Positions 53,253 through 61,460 of a stretch of 64,000 nucleotides of DNA are shown here, in pieces. The translations under genes were made by a program, and so were the position numbers. Position 1 is the stretch's first letter, and each line of letters opens with the position of its first letter. Under the pieces are notes generated by a model. That model saw only the letters and a program-made list of their open reading frames with translations. It searched no databases and had not been told where the DNA came from. The stretch covers positions 248,001 to 312,000 of the forward strand of contig NZ_BDDS01000002.1 of NCBI RefSeq assembly GCF_001653135.1. Direction: 5' to 3'. Origin of the DNA: Pseudoalteromonas neustonica. GTDB lineage: Bacteria; Pseudomonadota; Gammaproteobacteria; Enterobacterales; Alteromonadaceae.

Positions 53253-53459
53253 ATGAGCTTAGAATTATTACAAGAATTAAATCTCACATTATCAAAATAT
53301 CTTTTAGATAATTTTTCTATCTTAATTTCTGAGCCTGTAACTATTGTTATTTTTTTAGCCGCATATCTTTTTATGGTTCTAATGGCTTTGATGGTTATAA
53401 ACATAATAACTAAAGATACTTACTCATCAAATAAGCCCTCTTTTAAACAAGGAAATTAG
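53253..53459 (+). CDS. Small filamentous phage membrane protein
   Basis: A 68-residue protein with one or two hydrophobic segments (EPVTIVIFLAAYLFMVLMAL). It is the first rightward gene of the phage. Unknown function; similar small proteins precede the replication gene in related phages. Confidence 0.6.
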   Translation: MSLELLQELNLTLSKYLLDNFSILISEPVTIVIFLAAYLFMVLMALMVINIITKDTYSSNKPSFKQGN

Positions 53460-53463
53460 AGTT

Positions 53464-53724
53464 ATGAGTTCAATCAAACGCACACTTGAATTAAATAGTG
53501 ATGAGACAAATGAGCTAATCTCTGTATTAGCTGCTTCTAAAGTTAAGCATCAAACTGATATTGATTTACTTAAAAAAGCATTAGATAAAGCATTAGATAA
53601 AGAAATAGCTCCACATCCACTTCTTCAGTGGTCAATTACTTATTCAAATGAGCGTTTAGCTGTAATCGATTCGCTTATTCAACAAGTAATTAATGGCTCT
53701 GCTGAATTAAAGGTTTCAGAATGA
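53464..53724 (+). CDS. Small filamentous phage protein, hypothetical
   Basis: An 86-residue helical protein with a short Lys/Ala repeat (KKALDKALDKEIA). It overlaps the replication gene by 4 bp, suggesting coupled translation and a replication-linked role. No domain recognised. Confidence 0.6.
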   Translation: MSSIKRTLELNSDETNELISVLAASKVKHQTDIDLLKKALDKALDKEIAPHPLLQWSITYSNERLAVIDSLIQQVINGSAELKVSE

Positions 53725-55712
53725 ACTCATTATCTAATGCCCAATATTCTCAAGTTTTCCCGCTAAAAACAGCGATAAATCTGACTGCAAATTTCGACAA
53801 AGTGCATGCAGATATAAGCATTCACAACCCAAATAATAAGCCAGCAACAGGCTTCTATTTCGATAGTAAAGCCTTCAGAAATCGTATTTTTAAGACGCAT
53901 TCAAACCTTTCTCACATGCTAAGTACAGGATATTTTTTAGCCGAAAAGTTTAATGATTTAGCTGAAGCTGACAGACGATTAAAGCATGCTGATACAGTTT
54001 TAAAACGTGGAAATCCTGTCTTTGGTTATATAAACCTTTCATGTTCAGATGATGAACTTTGTGAAATTTCAGACCAAAAAGCACGCTATTGTGAACTAGA
54101 AATAAGCAAACTAGGCTACACTTTCAGAACCTTTAAGTTGCTCCGTGGTTATATAAATTCCTTTGATATTCAAGAGCCTGAACTGGTTTCACCATATTGC
54201 ACACACATTGCAGCTGATTCTTTAACTGGTATTTTAAACCGCTTCGCCGACCCAATTTTCTGGCGTCGTAAACTACGCAAAATCCAAGCGTTTACTATTG
54301 AGCAATTAGCCCGAGATTTAAGACTCGTACATAAAAAAGCCAGTGCTTATGTATCACAACCAACAATTCAAAACCGCCGAGAACGTAAGCGCAAATCAGC
54401 CGAAATAATGTCTGATTTATTTGTTGTTCCAAACGATGCAAACCCGTTTGATGAGTTCGAAACACTGCAATCAATTATTGAACGTTCGCACACATCAGGC
54501 AAACAGCAAGCAGCCGAACTAATGGTTCGTATTCGTGGTTTTGAAGAACTAGCAGACATGCACGGCCACCGCGGCGAGTTTTATACTTTATCTGCGCCTA
54601 GTCGTTTTCATGCAGTTCACCATACAGGCCGACCAAATAATAAATATGATGGTTCAACCCCTCAGGATGCACAGGAATATTTTAACGGTATTTGGAAACG
54701 TGCCCGCGCCCTATTCTCAAAGCAAAATTTACGTCCTTATGGGTTTCGAGTTGTAGAGCCACACCATGACGGTTGCCCACATTGGCACATGCTTTTATTC
54801 ATGGAAAAAGGCGATGCAATACAAGTTCGCGCAATCATGAAAAAGCTGTGTACTGAAGATACACCCACCGAATTTAGAACAAGTAGCACCCGCTTTAAGG
54901 CCATTACGATTAATAAAAGTAAAGGCTCTGCTGCTGGTTACATCGCTAAATACATTACTAAAGCGGTGACTGGTGACAGCATAGACAAAGTAATTTGCTC
55001 GCAAGCTGGCGAAATGAAAATACTTCCAGCGGATGCCGCAGAACGTGCATCTACTTGGGCTAGCACTTTTGATATTAGACGTTTTCAGCAAATTGGTGGC
55101 CCTTCGGTCACTCTTTGGCGTGAACTTAGACGATTAGGTCAGGGTGACACTGGCAAATGTGAGGTTGCAAACGCAATGAATACAACACTAGATACAGTTT
55201 CAAAATACGCACTTGAGAAGGTACGCCAAGCCGCTGATTCATCAGATTGGAAAGCGTTTTGTCTTGCAATGGGTGGCGTACAAGTTAAACGCAAAGACCA
55301 AACGCTACGCATTCACTACCAGCTCCCCGATATTGTTGATCGTATCACTGGGGAAATTAGCCGCAGCGAAACCAAATCGCCCTACTTTGCGACTAAATAC
55401 GGCGACCAACCAGCAAATCGTATTCTTGGTGTTGCATGGGATGCTGTTGTTGTTATCACTCGCCGCGGTACTACCCAGATACTCACTGAAAAAGATATTA
55501 AAGCTCAACGTAAAATCATGTGTGGTGTCTCTGAGCAGATACAAGGCTGGCATGATGACGGGCGTTTATTCGCACCTAGCGATGAAGATATGCAGTTCCT
55601 TGAAGCGTGTGCTTTGGAAGATTATCAAAACATGTGTCTATTCATGGACTACGAAGCTCTGGCTGGCAACATTTCGAGCGACGAAGTCGCGAGCTTGGAC
55701 TTGTGTCATTAA
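53721..55712 (+). CDS. Rolling-circle replication initiator (phage GPA-like HUH endonuclease)
   Basis: A 663-residue protein. The HUH metal motif is in HHDGCPHWHMLLF (about 347-359). The catalytic tyrosine region is AAGYIAKYITKAV (about 402-414). Upstream, GEFYTLSAPSRFHAVHHTG fits the replication gene A family (PF05840). It nicks the double-strand origin to start plus-strand synthesis. In filamentous phages of Pseudoalteromonas this protein replaces the gpII type. Confidence 0.9.
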   Translation: MNSLSNAQYSQVFPLKTAINLTANFDKVHADISIHNPNNKPATGFYFDSKAFRNRIFKTHSNLSHMLSTGYFLAEKFNDLAEADRRLKHADTVLKRGNPVFGYINLSCSDDELCEISDQKARYCELEISKLGYTFRTFKLLRGYINSFDIQEPELVSPYCTHIAADSLTGILNRFADPIFWRRKLRKIQAFTIEQLARDLRLVHKKASAYVSQPTIQNRRERKRKSAEIMSDLFVVPNDANPFDEFETLQSIIERSHTSGKQQAAELMVRIRGFEELADMHGHRGEFYTLSAPSRFHAVHHTGRPNNKYDGSTPQDAQEYFNGIWKRARALFSKQNLRPYGFRVVEPHHDGCPHWHMLLFMEKGDAIQVRAIMKKLCTEDTPTEFRTSSTRFKAITINKSKGSAAGYIAKYITKAVTGDSIDKVICSQAGEMKILPADAAERASTWASTFDIRRFQQIGGPSVTLWRELRRLGQGDTGKCEVANAMNTTLDTVSKYALEKVRQAADSSDWKAFCLAMGGVQVKRKDQTLRIHYQLPDIVDRITGEISRSETKSPYFATKYGDQPANRILGVAWDAVVVITRRGTTQILTEKDIKAQRKIMCGVSEQIQGWHDDGRLFAPSDEDMQFLEACALEDYQNMCLFMDYEALAGNISSDEVASLDLCH

Positions 55713-55751
55713 CTGTAACTATTAATAAAATCAAACCCAATTGGAGAAATT

Positions 55752-56075
55752 ATGAATATTGAAGGCGCTATAACAGACTTAGTAAATGTTAATCGTACTG
55801 ATGACAAAGGCGCTCCCCTGCCCACTACTGGGGAGTTTAAGTTGCATACTAAAAACCCTGCTCAGATTCTTTCTGTAAAAGTCTCAGCAGACCAATTTAA
55901 AGATGGCACTTACCAGTTGCTTGAACATCTTCAATCTGATCCAAACGGTTGGGGTTTAAAGCCTGTGATATTAAATATCGAATACTACGAAGGCGCTAAC
56001 GTTGCTCGTCAAATGGATTGGAAAGGTTTTCGTCTACATAGCTTACCAGTTGAATCTAAACAGGCAGCAAAATAA
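55752..56075 (+). CDS. Single-stranded DNA-binding-like protein (gpV role)
   Basis: A 107-residue, beta-rich protein (PAQILSVKVSADQFKDGTYQ; KPVILNIEYYEGANVARQMD) between the replication and coat genes, the usual place of the ssDNA-binding protein that coats progeny strands. The call is by position and fold. Confidence 0.6.
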   Translation: MNIEGAITDLVNVNRTDDKGAPLPTTGEFKLHTKNPAQILSVKVSADQFKDGTYQLLEHLQSDPNGWGLKPVILNIEYYEGANVARQMDWKGFRLHSLPVESKQAAK

Positions 56076-56077
56076 AA

Positions 56078-56320
56078 ATGGCTCAATGTGTTGCTATCCA
56101 ACCCGACCAAACATTAAAAGCTGTAACTGGCGTTTGTGATTTTGTGATTGTTACACAAGCTGAATTTGATTTATTGCAACAACAAAATTTAGTAAACGTT
56201 CTCAATGAATTGTTTGCTTTTGACTTGGCCACTTTCGGCCTAATTAACTCGGCGGCCTTGGTCGCTTTTATGACAGCTCATTGTGCCGGTCGTGTCGTCC
56301 GAACCATGGGCAAAACTTAA
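56078..56320 (+). CDS. Small filamentous phage protein, possible minor coat or assembly
   Basis: An 80-residue protein with a hydrophobic C-terminal half (LATFGLINSAALVAFMTAHC) and three cysteines. It lies between ssDNA-binding and major coat genes. No signal peptide is clear. It could be a minor virion protein. Confidence 0.5.
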   Translation: MAQCVAIQPDQTLKAVTGVCDFVIVTQAEFDLLQQQNLVNVLNELFAFDLATFGLINSAALVAFMTAHCAGRVVRTMGKT

Positions 56321-56337
56321 CCTAAAGGAAATACAAC

Positions 56338-56559
56338 ATGAACATTAAAAATATCTTAGTTTCAAAACGCGCTAAAGCTGGTCTTTTAGTTACTGCAACG
56401 CTTGGCTCTGCGTCTGCATTTGCTGCTGACCATAGCGCGGCTATCAATACAGCGGTTACTGATGGTAGCGCTAACTATTCGTTAATTGTTACTGGTGTAA
56501 TTACTGTCGCTGCAATTGGCTTTGCACTTGGCATGATTGCGTCAAAACTACGTAACTAA
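56338..56559 (+). CDS. Major coat protein (pVIII)
   Basis: A 73-residue precursor with a signal peptide ending SASAFA (cleavage after about residue 29). The mature 44 residues are an acidic N-terminus, a hydrophobic helix (LIVTGVITVAAIGFALGMIA) and a basic tail (SKLRN), the typical inovirus coat. AAAGGAAAT precedes the ATG. A terminator lies just downstream. Confidence 0.88.
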   Translation: MNIKNILVSKRAKAGLLVTATLGSASAFAADHSAAINTAVTDGSANYSLIVTGVITVAAIGFALGMIASKLRN

Positions 56560-56639
56560 TGGTGACATCAATTGGCCTTGCGTCATTTCTGGTCTGGTGC
56601 TTCGTCGAAGGATTCTCCAGTGGCGTAAGAACCAGTTAA
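56559..56639 (+). CDS. Putative 26-residue minor coat protein
   Basis: The ATG overlaps the pVIII stop (TAATG), so translation can be coupled. The product MVTSIGLASFLVWCFVEGFS plus a short tail is a single hydrophobic helix, like the roughly 30-residue pVII/pIX minor coats. No close homologue is recalled. Confidence 0.5.
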   Translation: MVTSIGLASFLVWCFVEGFSSGVRTS

Positions 56640-56646
56640 TAACAAC

Positions 56647-56670
56647 GGCGGGTAAAACCGCCCATTTTTT
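56647..56670 (+). terminator. Terminator between coat and adsorption protein genes
   Basis: GGCGG/CCGCC stem with a 6-nt loop and six T. It lies where Ff phages also have their central terminator, between gene VIII and gene III. Confidence 0.7.
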
Positions 56671-56682
56671 AAAGGCGCTTAC

Positions 56683-58101
56683 ATGCGATTACTAATATTT
56701 TTATTGGCGCTTAGTAGCGCTTTTTTTGTTTCTAAATCTCTTGCTTTGTCCTATGACCCTAATGACACCGTCCCTCCTGGACGTGACTATTATACCGTCT
56801 ATGAGGCTTGTGACATCAAAGGATATAATGGCGAATCATATACTGATACAGCTAGCGGTTGTATGTCAGCAATTACAACATCTAATAAAAGCGTTAATAA
56901 ATTGCATAGCGATTATACGTTTGACAGCAGACCTGTCATTGCTAACGACGATATTAAAAAAGTATTTATTTACGCTGTTGGCACTGCATGCACAGGCTCA
57001 TCATCAATAGATAATTGCTGGGCTGGTACTGTAGTCCCTTATGAAAGACTTGCTGGTATTATTTATTTCGGTCATTCTGACTATTACTGTCCTCCGGAAA
57101 CGATGCCTAATTATACATTTCCCATACCACTTGACCCGCAACCGACAGACCCTGATGCTCCTAAATTTATTTGCGCAAAAGCCCTTGATGATAAAAACCC
57201 AGAGCCAGAAATTGACCCTGATTGTCCAGCGCCCACTGAAAATGATCCTTACGTTTTTGGAAACGGAACATCTAATCCAGTTTGTTTCGATGCTCCAAAT
57301 GGTCGTCAGTGTCAAATTCAACCTGACGAAAATGGTAATTATTATTTTCCTATCTCTTTTGGTTCTGCTGAGCCCGTCGCTTGCGTTCCTGACCCAGAGC
57401 CAGAACCTGAACCTGAGCCAGAGCCCGAGCCAGAGCCCGAGCCTGACCCGACTCCTGAGCCTACTCCTGACCCAGATAAACGCCCAGAACCTGATGACGC
57501 CGACAATTCTGATAAGTCGGACATATTAGACGCTGTTAATCAAGTCAATGATAATTTGTATGTTATTAATAATAATATGATTGATGGTATTGAATCACAT
57601 GAAGAACGACTGGACAGAATGGCCGCTGAAACTCAAATTTCCAACGGGCTTTTGGCTGGCATTAAAGACGAATTAGCTACAGGTAACGACACGTGGACAG
57701 AATTAAAAGAAGGGCAAAAAGAGGGCAATTTAATACTTGATGAGATAAAGAAAAATACTGAAAAAGAAAAGTTTACAGTTAACACAACACGTAAAAATTC
57801 AGAAAAAGGGCTTAATTCTGTTTTCACTGATTCTGATCTAAACGATTTAAAACAAGAAATCGCAGATAAAAAAACCGAGTTTACTGACTATGTTGAACAA
57901 ATCAGAATTGAATCAAAAAGTTTATTTGATATTAACCCAGCATTGAGCGGCGGTTACGAAGATAGAACAGTAGAAATTAAGGGCGCAAGTGTTGATTTGG
58001 GTATAGCTCGCTTTTCTGATTTTTATAAGTTAATTGCACCTGCAATTTTACTTGCAGCAACACTTACCGCGCTTTTTATTTTACTGGGGTCTAAAGAATG
58101 A
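56683..58101 (+). CDS. Adsorption protein pIII-like minor coat
   Basis: A 472-residue protein with a signal peptide (MRLLIFLLALSSAFFVSKSL), a cysteine-rich N-terminal domain (cysteines in YEACDIKG, GCMSA, TACTG, NCWAG, YYCPP), an acidic proline repeat (PEPEPEPEPEPEP), a helical/coiled-coil segment (about 280-420) and a C-terminal transmembrane helix (IAPAILLAATLTALFILL). This is the plan of inovirus pIII, which binds the pilus or other receptor and ends assembly. Confidence 0.85.
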   Translation: MRLLIFLLALSSAFFVSKSLALSYDPNDTVPPGRDYYTVYEACDIKGYNGESYTDTASGCMSAITTSNKSVNKLHSDYTFDSRPVIANDDIKKVFIYAVGTACTGSSSIDNCWAGTVVPYERLAGIIYFGHSDYYCPPETMPNYTFPIPLDPQPTDPDAPKFICAKALDDKNPEPEIDPDCPAPTENDPYVFGNGTSNPVCFDAPNGRQCQIQPDENGNYYFPISFGSAEPVACVPDPEPEPEPEPEPEPEPEPDPTPEPTPDPDKRPEPDDADNSDKSDILDAVNQVNDNLYVINNNMIDGIESHEERLDRMAAETQISNGLLAGIKDELATGNDTWTELKEGQKEGNLILDEIKKNTEKEKFTVNTTRKNSEKGLNSVFTDSDLNDLKQEIADKKTEFTDYVEQIRIESKSLFDINPALSGGYEDRTVEIKGASVDLGIARFSDFYKLIAPAILLAATLTALFILLGSKE

Positions 58102-58502
58102 AATCAAAAATTATACTGCTTATTTTATTTTTCTCACCTTTTTTTGTACTAGCAAATGAACCATCTGGCATTGCTGGTTTTGCCCAAAACGCTGGTGATT
58201 TTTTTACAGATATTTGGACTTTTTTTGATAATGACGTACCTAATTTTTTTCAACGCGCATTGAATTATATAATCGAAAAAATCGTTTTATTTAAAATTAA
58301 CGCGCAAATTGAATCTTTAAAATTTGCGTGGTCTGTTGCTAAATCTATATTAGATAATTTTCAAGTTGCATCTAAAATCGCCAGTGCTGCAAGTGCTTTA
58401 CCTCAAGATGTTAAAGCGGCTCTTGTTGATATGCGCCTTTTTGATGGTGTTAATATTATTATTCAAGCGCTTGTAGCTCGTTACGTGTTGAGGTTCTTAT
58501 AA
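58098..58502 (+). CDS. pVI-like minor coat protein (DUF2523-like)
   Basis: A 134-residue, hydrophobic protein with a signal-like N-terminus (LLILFFSPFFVLANEPSG) and a C-terminal hydrophobic stretch (GVNIIIQALVARYVLRFL). It lies between pIII and Zot genes with a 4-bp overlap on the left, the normal gene VI position. Confidence 0.75.
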   Translation: MKSKIILLILFFSPFFVLANEPSGIAGFAQNAGDFFTDIWTFFDNDVPNFFQRALNYIIEKIVLFKINAQIESLKFAWSVAKSILDNFQVASKIASAASALPQDVKAALVDMRLFDGVNIIIQALVARYVLRFL

Positions 58503-58503
58503 T

Positions 58504-59823
58504 ATGGCTGCGTCAATTTTTCACGGAGCTCCAGGTTCTTTTAAATCTGCCAGCGCTACATGGTTTGAAGTGTTACCAGCTTTAAGAAAAGGGCGTTTAG
58601 TAGTTACCAACATCGAGGGCATTTTACCTCTCGATGAAATCGAGACCGAGTTACAAGAGACTTTCCCAGAAACAGCTCAACTTTGGCGTTTATCATCACA
58701 AAACGAAGATGGTCAAGCTCTTTGGCGTAATTGGTATCACTGGATGCCAACTGGCGCACTCGTTTTAATTGATGAAGTGCAAGACGTTTATCCGACCGAA
58801 GCCACTTTCAAACCCGAATCTTGTAATTATAAACACATAGATACTTACAAAGATTTGATACCCGGTCATTGGTATCAATATCATTACGAACAACTCGAAA
58901 AGTTTAAACCTGATAATTTAACTAGCGGTGATACTGACGATTTAGGAAAGGAGTTATTTAACGAACATGGCCACATTATATATCCCAAAACACTCAAAGA
59001 ATGCTACATGCGGCACCGCAAATACAACTGGGATATTATCGTCTGTACCCCAGATATCACAAGCGTCCACAAATTCATTAGAAACGTCAGCCAGTACGCC
59101 TACGCGCACAAATATTTTGACGGACTTGCCGCAATCCCTTACTACAACCGAAGGCCGCGAATCTTTGAACACAACCCAAAACTTGACGGAAAAACCCCGA
59201 ACAAAGCCAGCACCATCGTTTGGAAAAAAATCCCCATCGAAGTTCACAAATGTTACAAATCGACAGCAACCGGAGGTATTACAAAAGGACAAGGTAAAAA
59301 TTTCATTTACAGCCCTGCTTTTGCCTTTCCAGTTGCTGCGCTCTTTTTGTGCATATTGTATTGGATATGGTATTTTTCCAGTTCTGAAGATGTTGTGGAA
59401 AGTGTCGAAGAAACCGCTCAAGTGGTTGATGTCAATTCTAAAAAAGATACTAATACTGCTGCTAATAATGATACTTTTCAGGTTCTTGATGGTCTCCCTA
59501 TTCCTGTAGGTTTGCCGTATGGCGCAACTGATATTTTTGTCACTGGCGTTCAAGAAGTGAAGCGGACAGAGCGAACACATCGCGAATTTATTTTCGAATT
59601 TATTACTGAAAAGTACGGTAATTTCAGCATTGATTCTTACGAACTGGCAAGCATGGGTTTTAGTATCCAGTATTTTAGCGCTTGCAATGTAGTGATACGA
59701 CAATCAAAAACTAACTTTGCATACCGAGCTTTTTGCAGCCCGAATCCTTATTCGCAACCCGAATCACTTAACAGTTCAGACAATGAAACTGAAAATACTT
59801 TAGCTTCACTTACTCCTTTTTAG
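58504..59823 (+). CDS. zot: Zot/pI-like phage assembly ATPase
   Basis: A 439-residue inner-membrane protein. Walker A GAPGSFKS is at residues 8-15 and Walker B ALVLIDEVQ at about 85-93. A single transmembrane helix (FAFPVAALFLCILYWIWYF) is near 272-290, followed by a periplasmic domain. It drives virion assembly and export. Vibrio Zot is named for a toxin activity, but the shared role is assembly. A strong hairpin follows. Confidence 0.9.
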   Translation: MAASIFHGAPGSFKSASATWFEVLPALRKGRLVVTNIEGILPLDEIETELQETFPETAQLWRLSSQNEDGQALWRNWYHWMPTGALVLIDEVQDVYPTEATFKPESCNYKHIDTYKDLIPGHWYQYHYEQLEKFKPDNLTSGDTDDLGKELFNEHGHIIYPKTLKECYMRHRKYNWDIIVCTPDITSVHKFIRNVSQYAYAHKYFDGLAAIPYYNRRPRIFEHNPKLDGKTPNKASTIVWKKIPIEVHKCYKSTATGGITKGQGKNFIYSPAFAFPVAALFLCILYWIWYFSSSEDVVESVEETAQVVDVNSKKDTNTAANNDTFQVLDGLPIPVGLPYGATDIFVTGVQEVKRTERTHREFIFEFITEKYGNFSIDSYELASMGFSIQYFSACNVVIRQSKTNFAYRAFCSPNPYSQPESLNSSDNETENTLASLTPF

Positions 59824-59828
59824 ATTTA

Positions 59829-59870
59829 AAACAAGCCGCCAAGCGAAGCCTGAGCGCAGCGGCTTGTTTA
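59829..59870 (+). terminator. Strong hairpin after zot
   Basis: AAACAAGCCGC and GCGGCTTGTTT form an 11-pair stem around a 19-nt loop, followed by AATC. It lies 6 bp after the zot stop. Confidence 0.8.
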
Positions 59871-59910
59871 ATCTATATACACTAATAAAAGACACGTCAC
59901 TGGTGACACT

Positions 59911-60096
59911 ATGACTAGAAATCAAAAGTACGAACAAAAGCAAAAAGACAAAGGCTTAAAGAAAATAACTCTTTGGATACCTGATGATTCAGAAGTCGAG
60001 ATAAAGCAAATGATAGAGTTCTTAATTGATAACCCTGACCATATCCCTTTTATGGCGCGAAACGTTAAAACGGGTCGTATGAAAAAAGCTGTTTAG
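59911..60096 (+). CDS. Small filamentous phage protein, possible ribbon-helix-helix
   Basis: A 61-residue basic protein. LKKITLWIPDDSEVEIKQMI is a strand followed by a helix, as in ribbon-helix-helix regulators. It lies just after the zot terminator. A regulator of phage gene expression is possible. Confidence 0.6.
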   Translation: MTRNQKYEQKQKDKGLKKITLWIPDDSEVEIKQMIEFLIDNPDHIPFMARNVKTGRMKKAV

Positions 60097-60335
60097 TTGT
60101 ACGTAACTTATTACGTACCAGTACTTAGCTAAGCATACGAACCTATCACTTATGGCTTTAGCCATGTAGACCGCACGCTTATACTAATTTAGCATTAATG
60201 TTTGTCGGTCGTAACCAAGCGCAGCGCAACCCCTGCCCTTAGTTACTCGATACCGCGCTTGCGCCCTTGATAAACCAATCGGAGTTTAAACTATGATTTT
60301 GCATTGTGATTTTTTTAAAAGGAGTAAAAATCACA
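60097..60335. other. Filamentous phage intergenic region with hairpins (candidate origin/packaging signal)
   Basis: The largest non-coding region inside this prophage. It holds a perfect hairpin GTACGTAACTTATTACGTAC (60099-60118), the perfect repeat ATGGCT/AGCCAT near 60146-60160, and G+C-richer sequence with GCGCAGCGC and CGCGCTTGCGC. Inoviruses keep their replication origin and packaging hairpin in such a region. Confidence 0.55.
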
Positions 60336-60752
60336 ATGTTTAAATCAGAATTTCATAGACAATATTTATCACTTTTTGGTTATGATTATGCTAAAGGAGC
60401 TAAAGAACTTGGTGTAAGTGAACGGCAAATAAGGCGGTATTTGAAAGCTGGTAAAGCAAGTAAACCTGTTGAAAAGCTTTTAAATATCATCTATCGGGGT
60501 TATCTTCCCGACTTTGGTCCGTGGTCTGATTGCAAAATCTCTATTCACGATCATACAATGTCCACTCCTTGGGGTGGCGTTCGCGCTTCAGACGTTCAAT
60601 TAGTCCACCGTTATAAATGGTCAGCACGTGAATCAGAAGGAATGTATAAAAAACTTAAAGAGCAAAACAAAACTCAAGACCAATACTTATCTGATTTACA
60701 AACTCAGTTACTGGATATTATTGGTGAAATTTCAGAGCGCACAGGGAGTTGA
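60336..60752 (+). CDS. Filamentous phage regulator-like protein (DUF3653-like)
   Basis: About 138 residues from the ATG at 60336; AAAGGAG lies upstream. KGAKELGVSERQIRRYLKAG is a helix-turn-helix, followed by FGPWSDCKISIHDHTMSTPW, typical of DUF3653 phage proteins, and a C-terminal coiled coil. A role in phage regulation is inferred. Confidence 0.7.
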   Translation: MFKSEFHRQYLSLFGYDYAKGAKELGVSERQIRRYLKAGKASKPVEKLLNIIYRGYLPDFGPWSDCKISIHDHTMSTPWGGVRASDVQLVHRYKWSARESEGMYKKLKEQNKTQDQYLSDLQTQLLDIIGEISERTGS

Positions 60753-60757
60753 TTTTA

Positions 60758-61042
60758 ATGAAATATCTTTTTTTATACTTAACTATTGTTTTTGCTGGGT
60801 TAACTCTATTGTTAACTTATAAATTTATTATTGTAAATGAACCAAGTTACTATACTAAAAAGTATGATATTGAAATTTCACGTCATAAACATATTAATAT
60901 GGCGAGAAAAGCAATTTCAAGTCAGATAGAAATTTTAAATGATAATCGGAAATTCTTAGAATTATGTGAATTTTGGAGTGCAGAGTTTTTTAAAGACCAA
61001 AACCGTTTAACAAAAGAAATTATGGATAAACATTGTGATTAA
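60758..61042 (+). CDS. Small membrane-anchored phage protein
   Basis: A 94-residue protein with an N-terminal transmembrane helix (LFLYLTIVFAGLTLLLTY) and a charged helical tail. Start chosen at ATGAAATATC (60758). It is the last gene of the prophage. No family recognised. Confidence 0.6.
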   Translation: MKYLFLYLTIVFAGLTLLLTYKFIIVNEPSYYTKKYDIEISRHKHINMARKAISSQIEILNDNRKFLELCEFWSAEFFKDQNRLTKEIMDKHCD

Positions 61043-61087
61043 ATGACGAGTTGTCAAACTTGTGAACTGATGTAATTCATTATAAAT

Positions 61088-61108
61088 AAAGGGGTTTTCA
61101 CCCCTTTT
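61088..61108 (+). terminator. Terminator at the right end of the filamentous prophage
   Basis: AAAGGGG/CCCCTTT stem with a 6-nt loop and TTTT, 11 bp before the right attachment repeat. Confidence 0.8.
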
Positions 61109-61119
61109 CACTTACACTG

Positions 61120-61139
61120 TAATATAAATTATAGGCTAT
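61120..61139. repeat. Right attachment repeat of the filamentous prophage
   Basis: TAATATAAATTATAGGCTAT, identical to 52719-52738. On its left the sequence is CTTACACTG, not the dif XerD arm ATTTAACA, so only the left site is dif-like over the XerD half. Confidence 0.8.
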
Positions 61140-61460
61140 CAATAAATGACTATCTCAGGGGATTGTGTAGATTTGTGATAAGTCCAATACTAGACGGTAT
61201 CGGACATTTAATACATTTTAAATAACATCAACTCAATAGTTATAATATTAGTTGAACTAAAAATTATTTATTAGTTACTGTTATTATTCTAGACCATAAG
61301 TTCACACTTCTGTTTACTATAATCACTTAAATAGGACTGATTTATAATTAGTCCTATTTCATTAAAGTTACTTTATTAGCGTATCTTTCTTGAGGTTATC
61401 TATCGCTTAGCATAGTATTGAAAATACAATTTGAGCTGTACGTAATAAGAAGTAAACAAT
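61140..61460. other. Host-side spacer after the filamentous prophage
   Basis: About 320 bp without a gene. It contains the operator-like inverted repeat GTCCAATAC/GTATCGGAC (61182-61205), a copy of that in the filamentous prophage, and the unseen promoter of the response-regulator operon. The remainder is A+T-rich. Confidence 0.6.

Larger units (their letters stand above)
52719..61139. mobile_element. Filamentous (Inoviridae) prophage, f327-like, integrated at a dif-like site
   Basis: An 8.4-kb unit between 20-bp direct repeats. Gene order is repressor (minus), two small proteins, HUH replication protein, ssDNA-binding-like protein, coat proteins, adsorption protein pIII, pVI-like protein, Zot/pI ATPase and small regulators. 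No integrase gene is present, as expected for phages that use host XerCD. All structural genes appear intact. Replication and Zot proteins resemble those of Pseudoalteromonas filamentous phages such as f327. Confidence 0.93.

Noticed and set aside
57342..57524. Minus-strand Gly/Ser repeat frame
   Set aside because: It is the antisense of the PEPE repeat in the pIII-like gene.
58954..59703. Long minus-strand frame of 249 codons opposite zot
   Set aside because: Shadow of the zot coding sequence; composition is unlike a protein and there is no ribosome-binding site.
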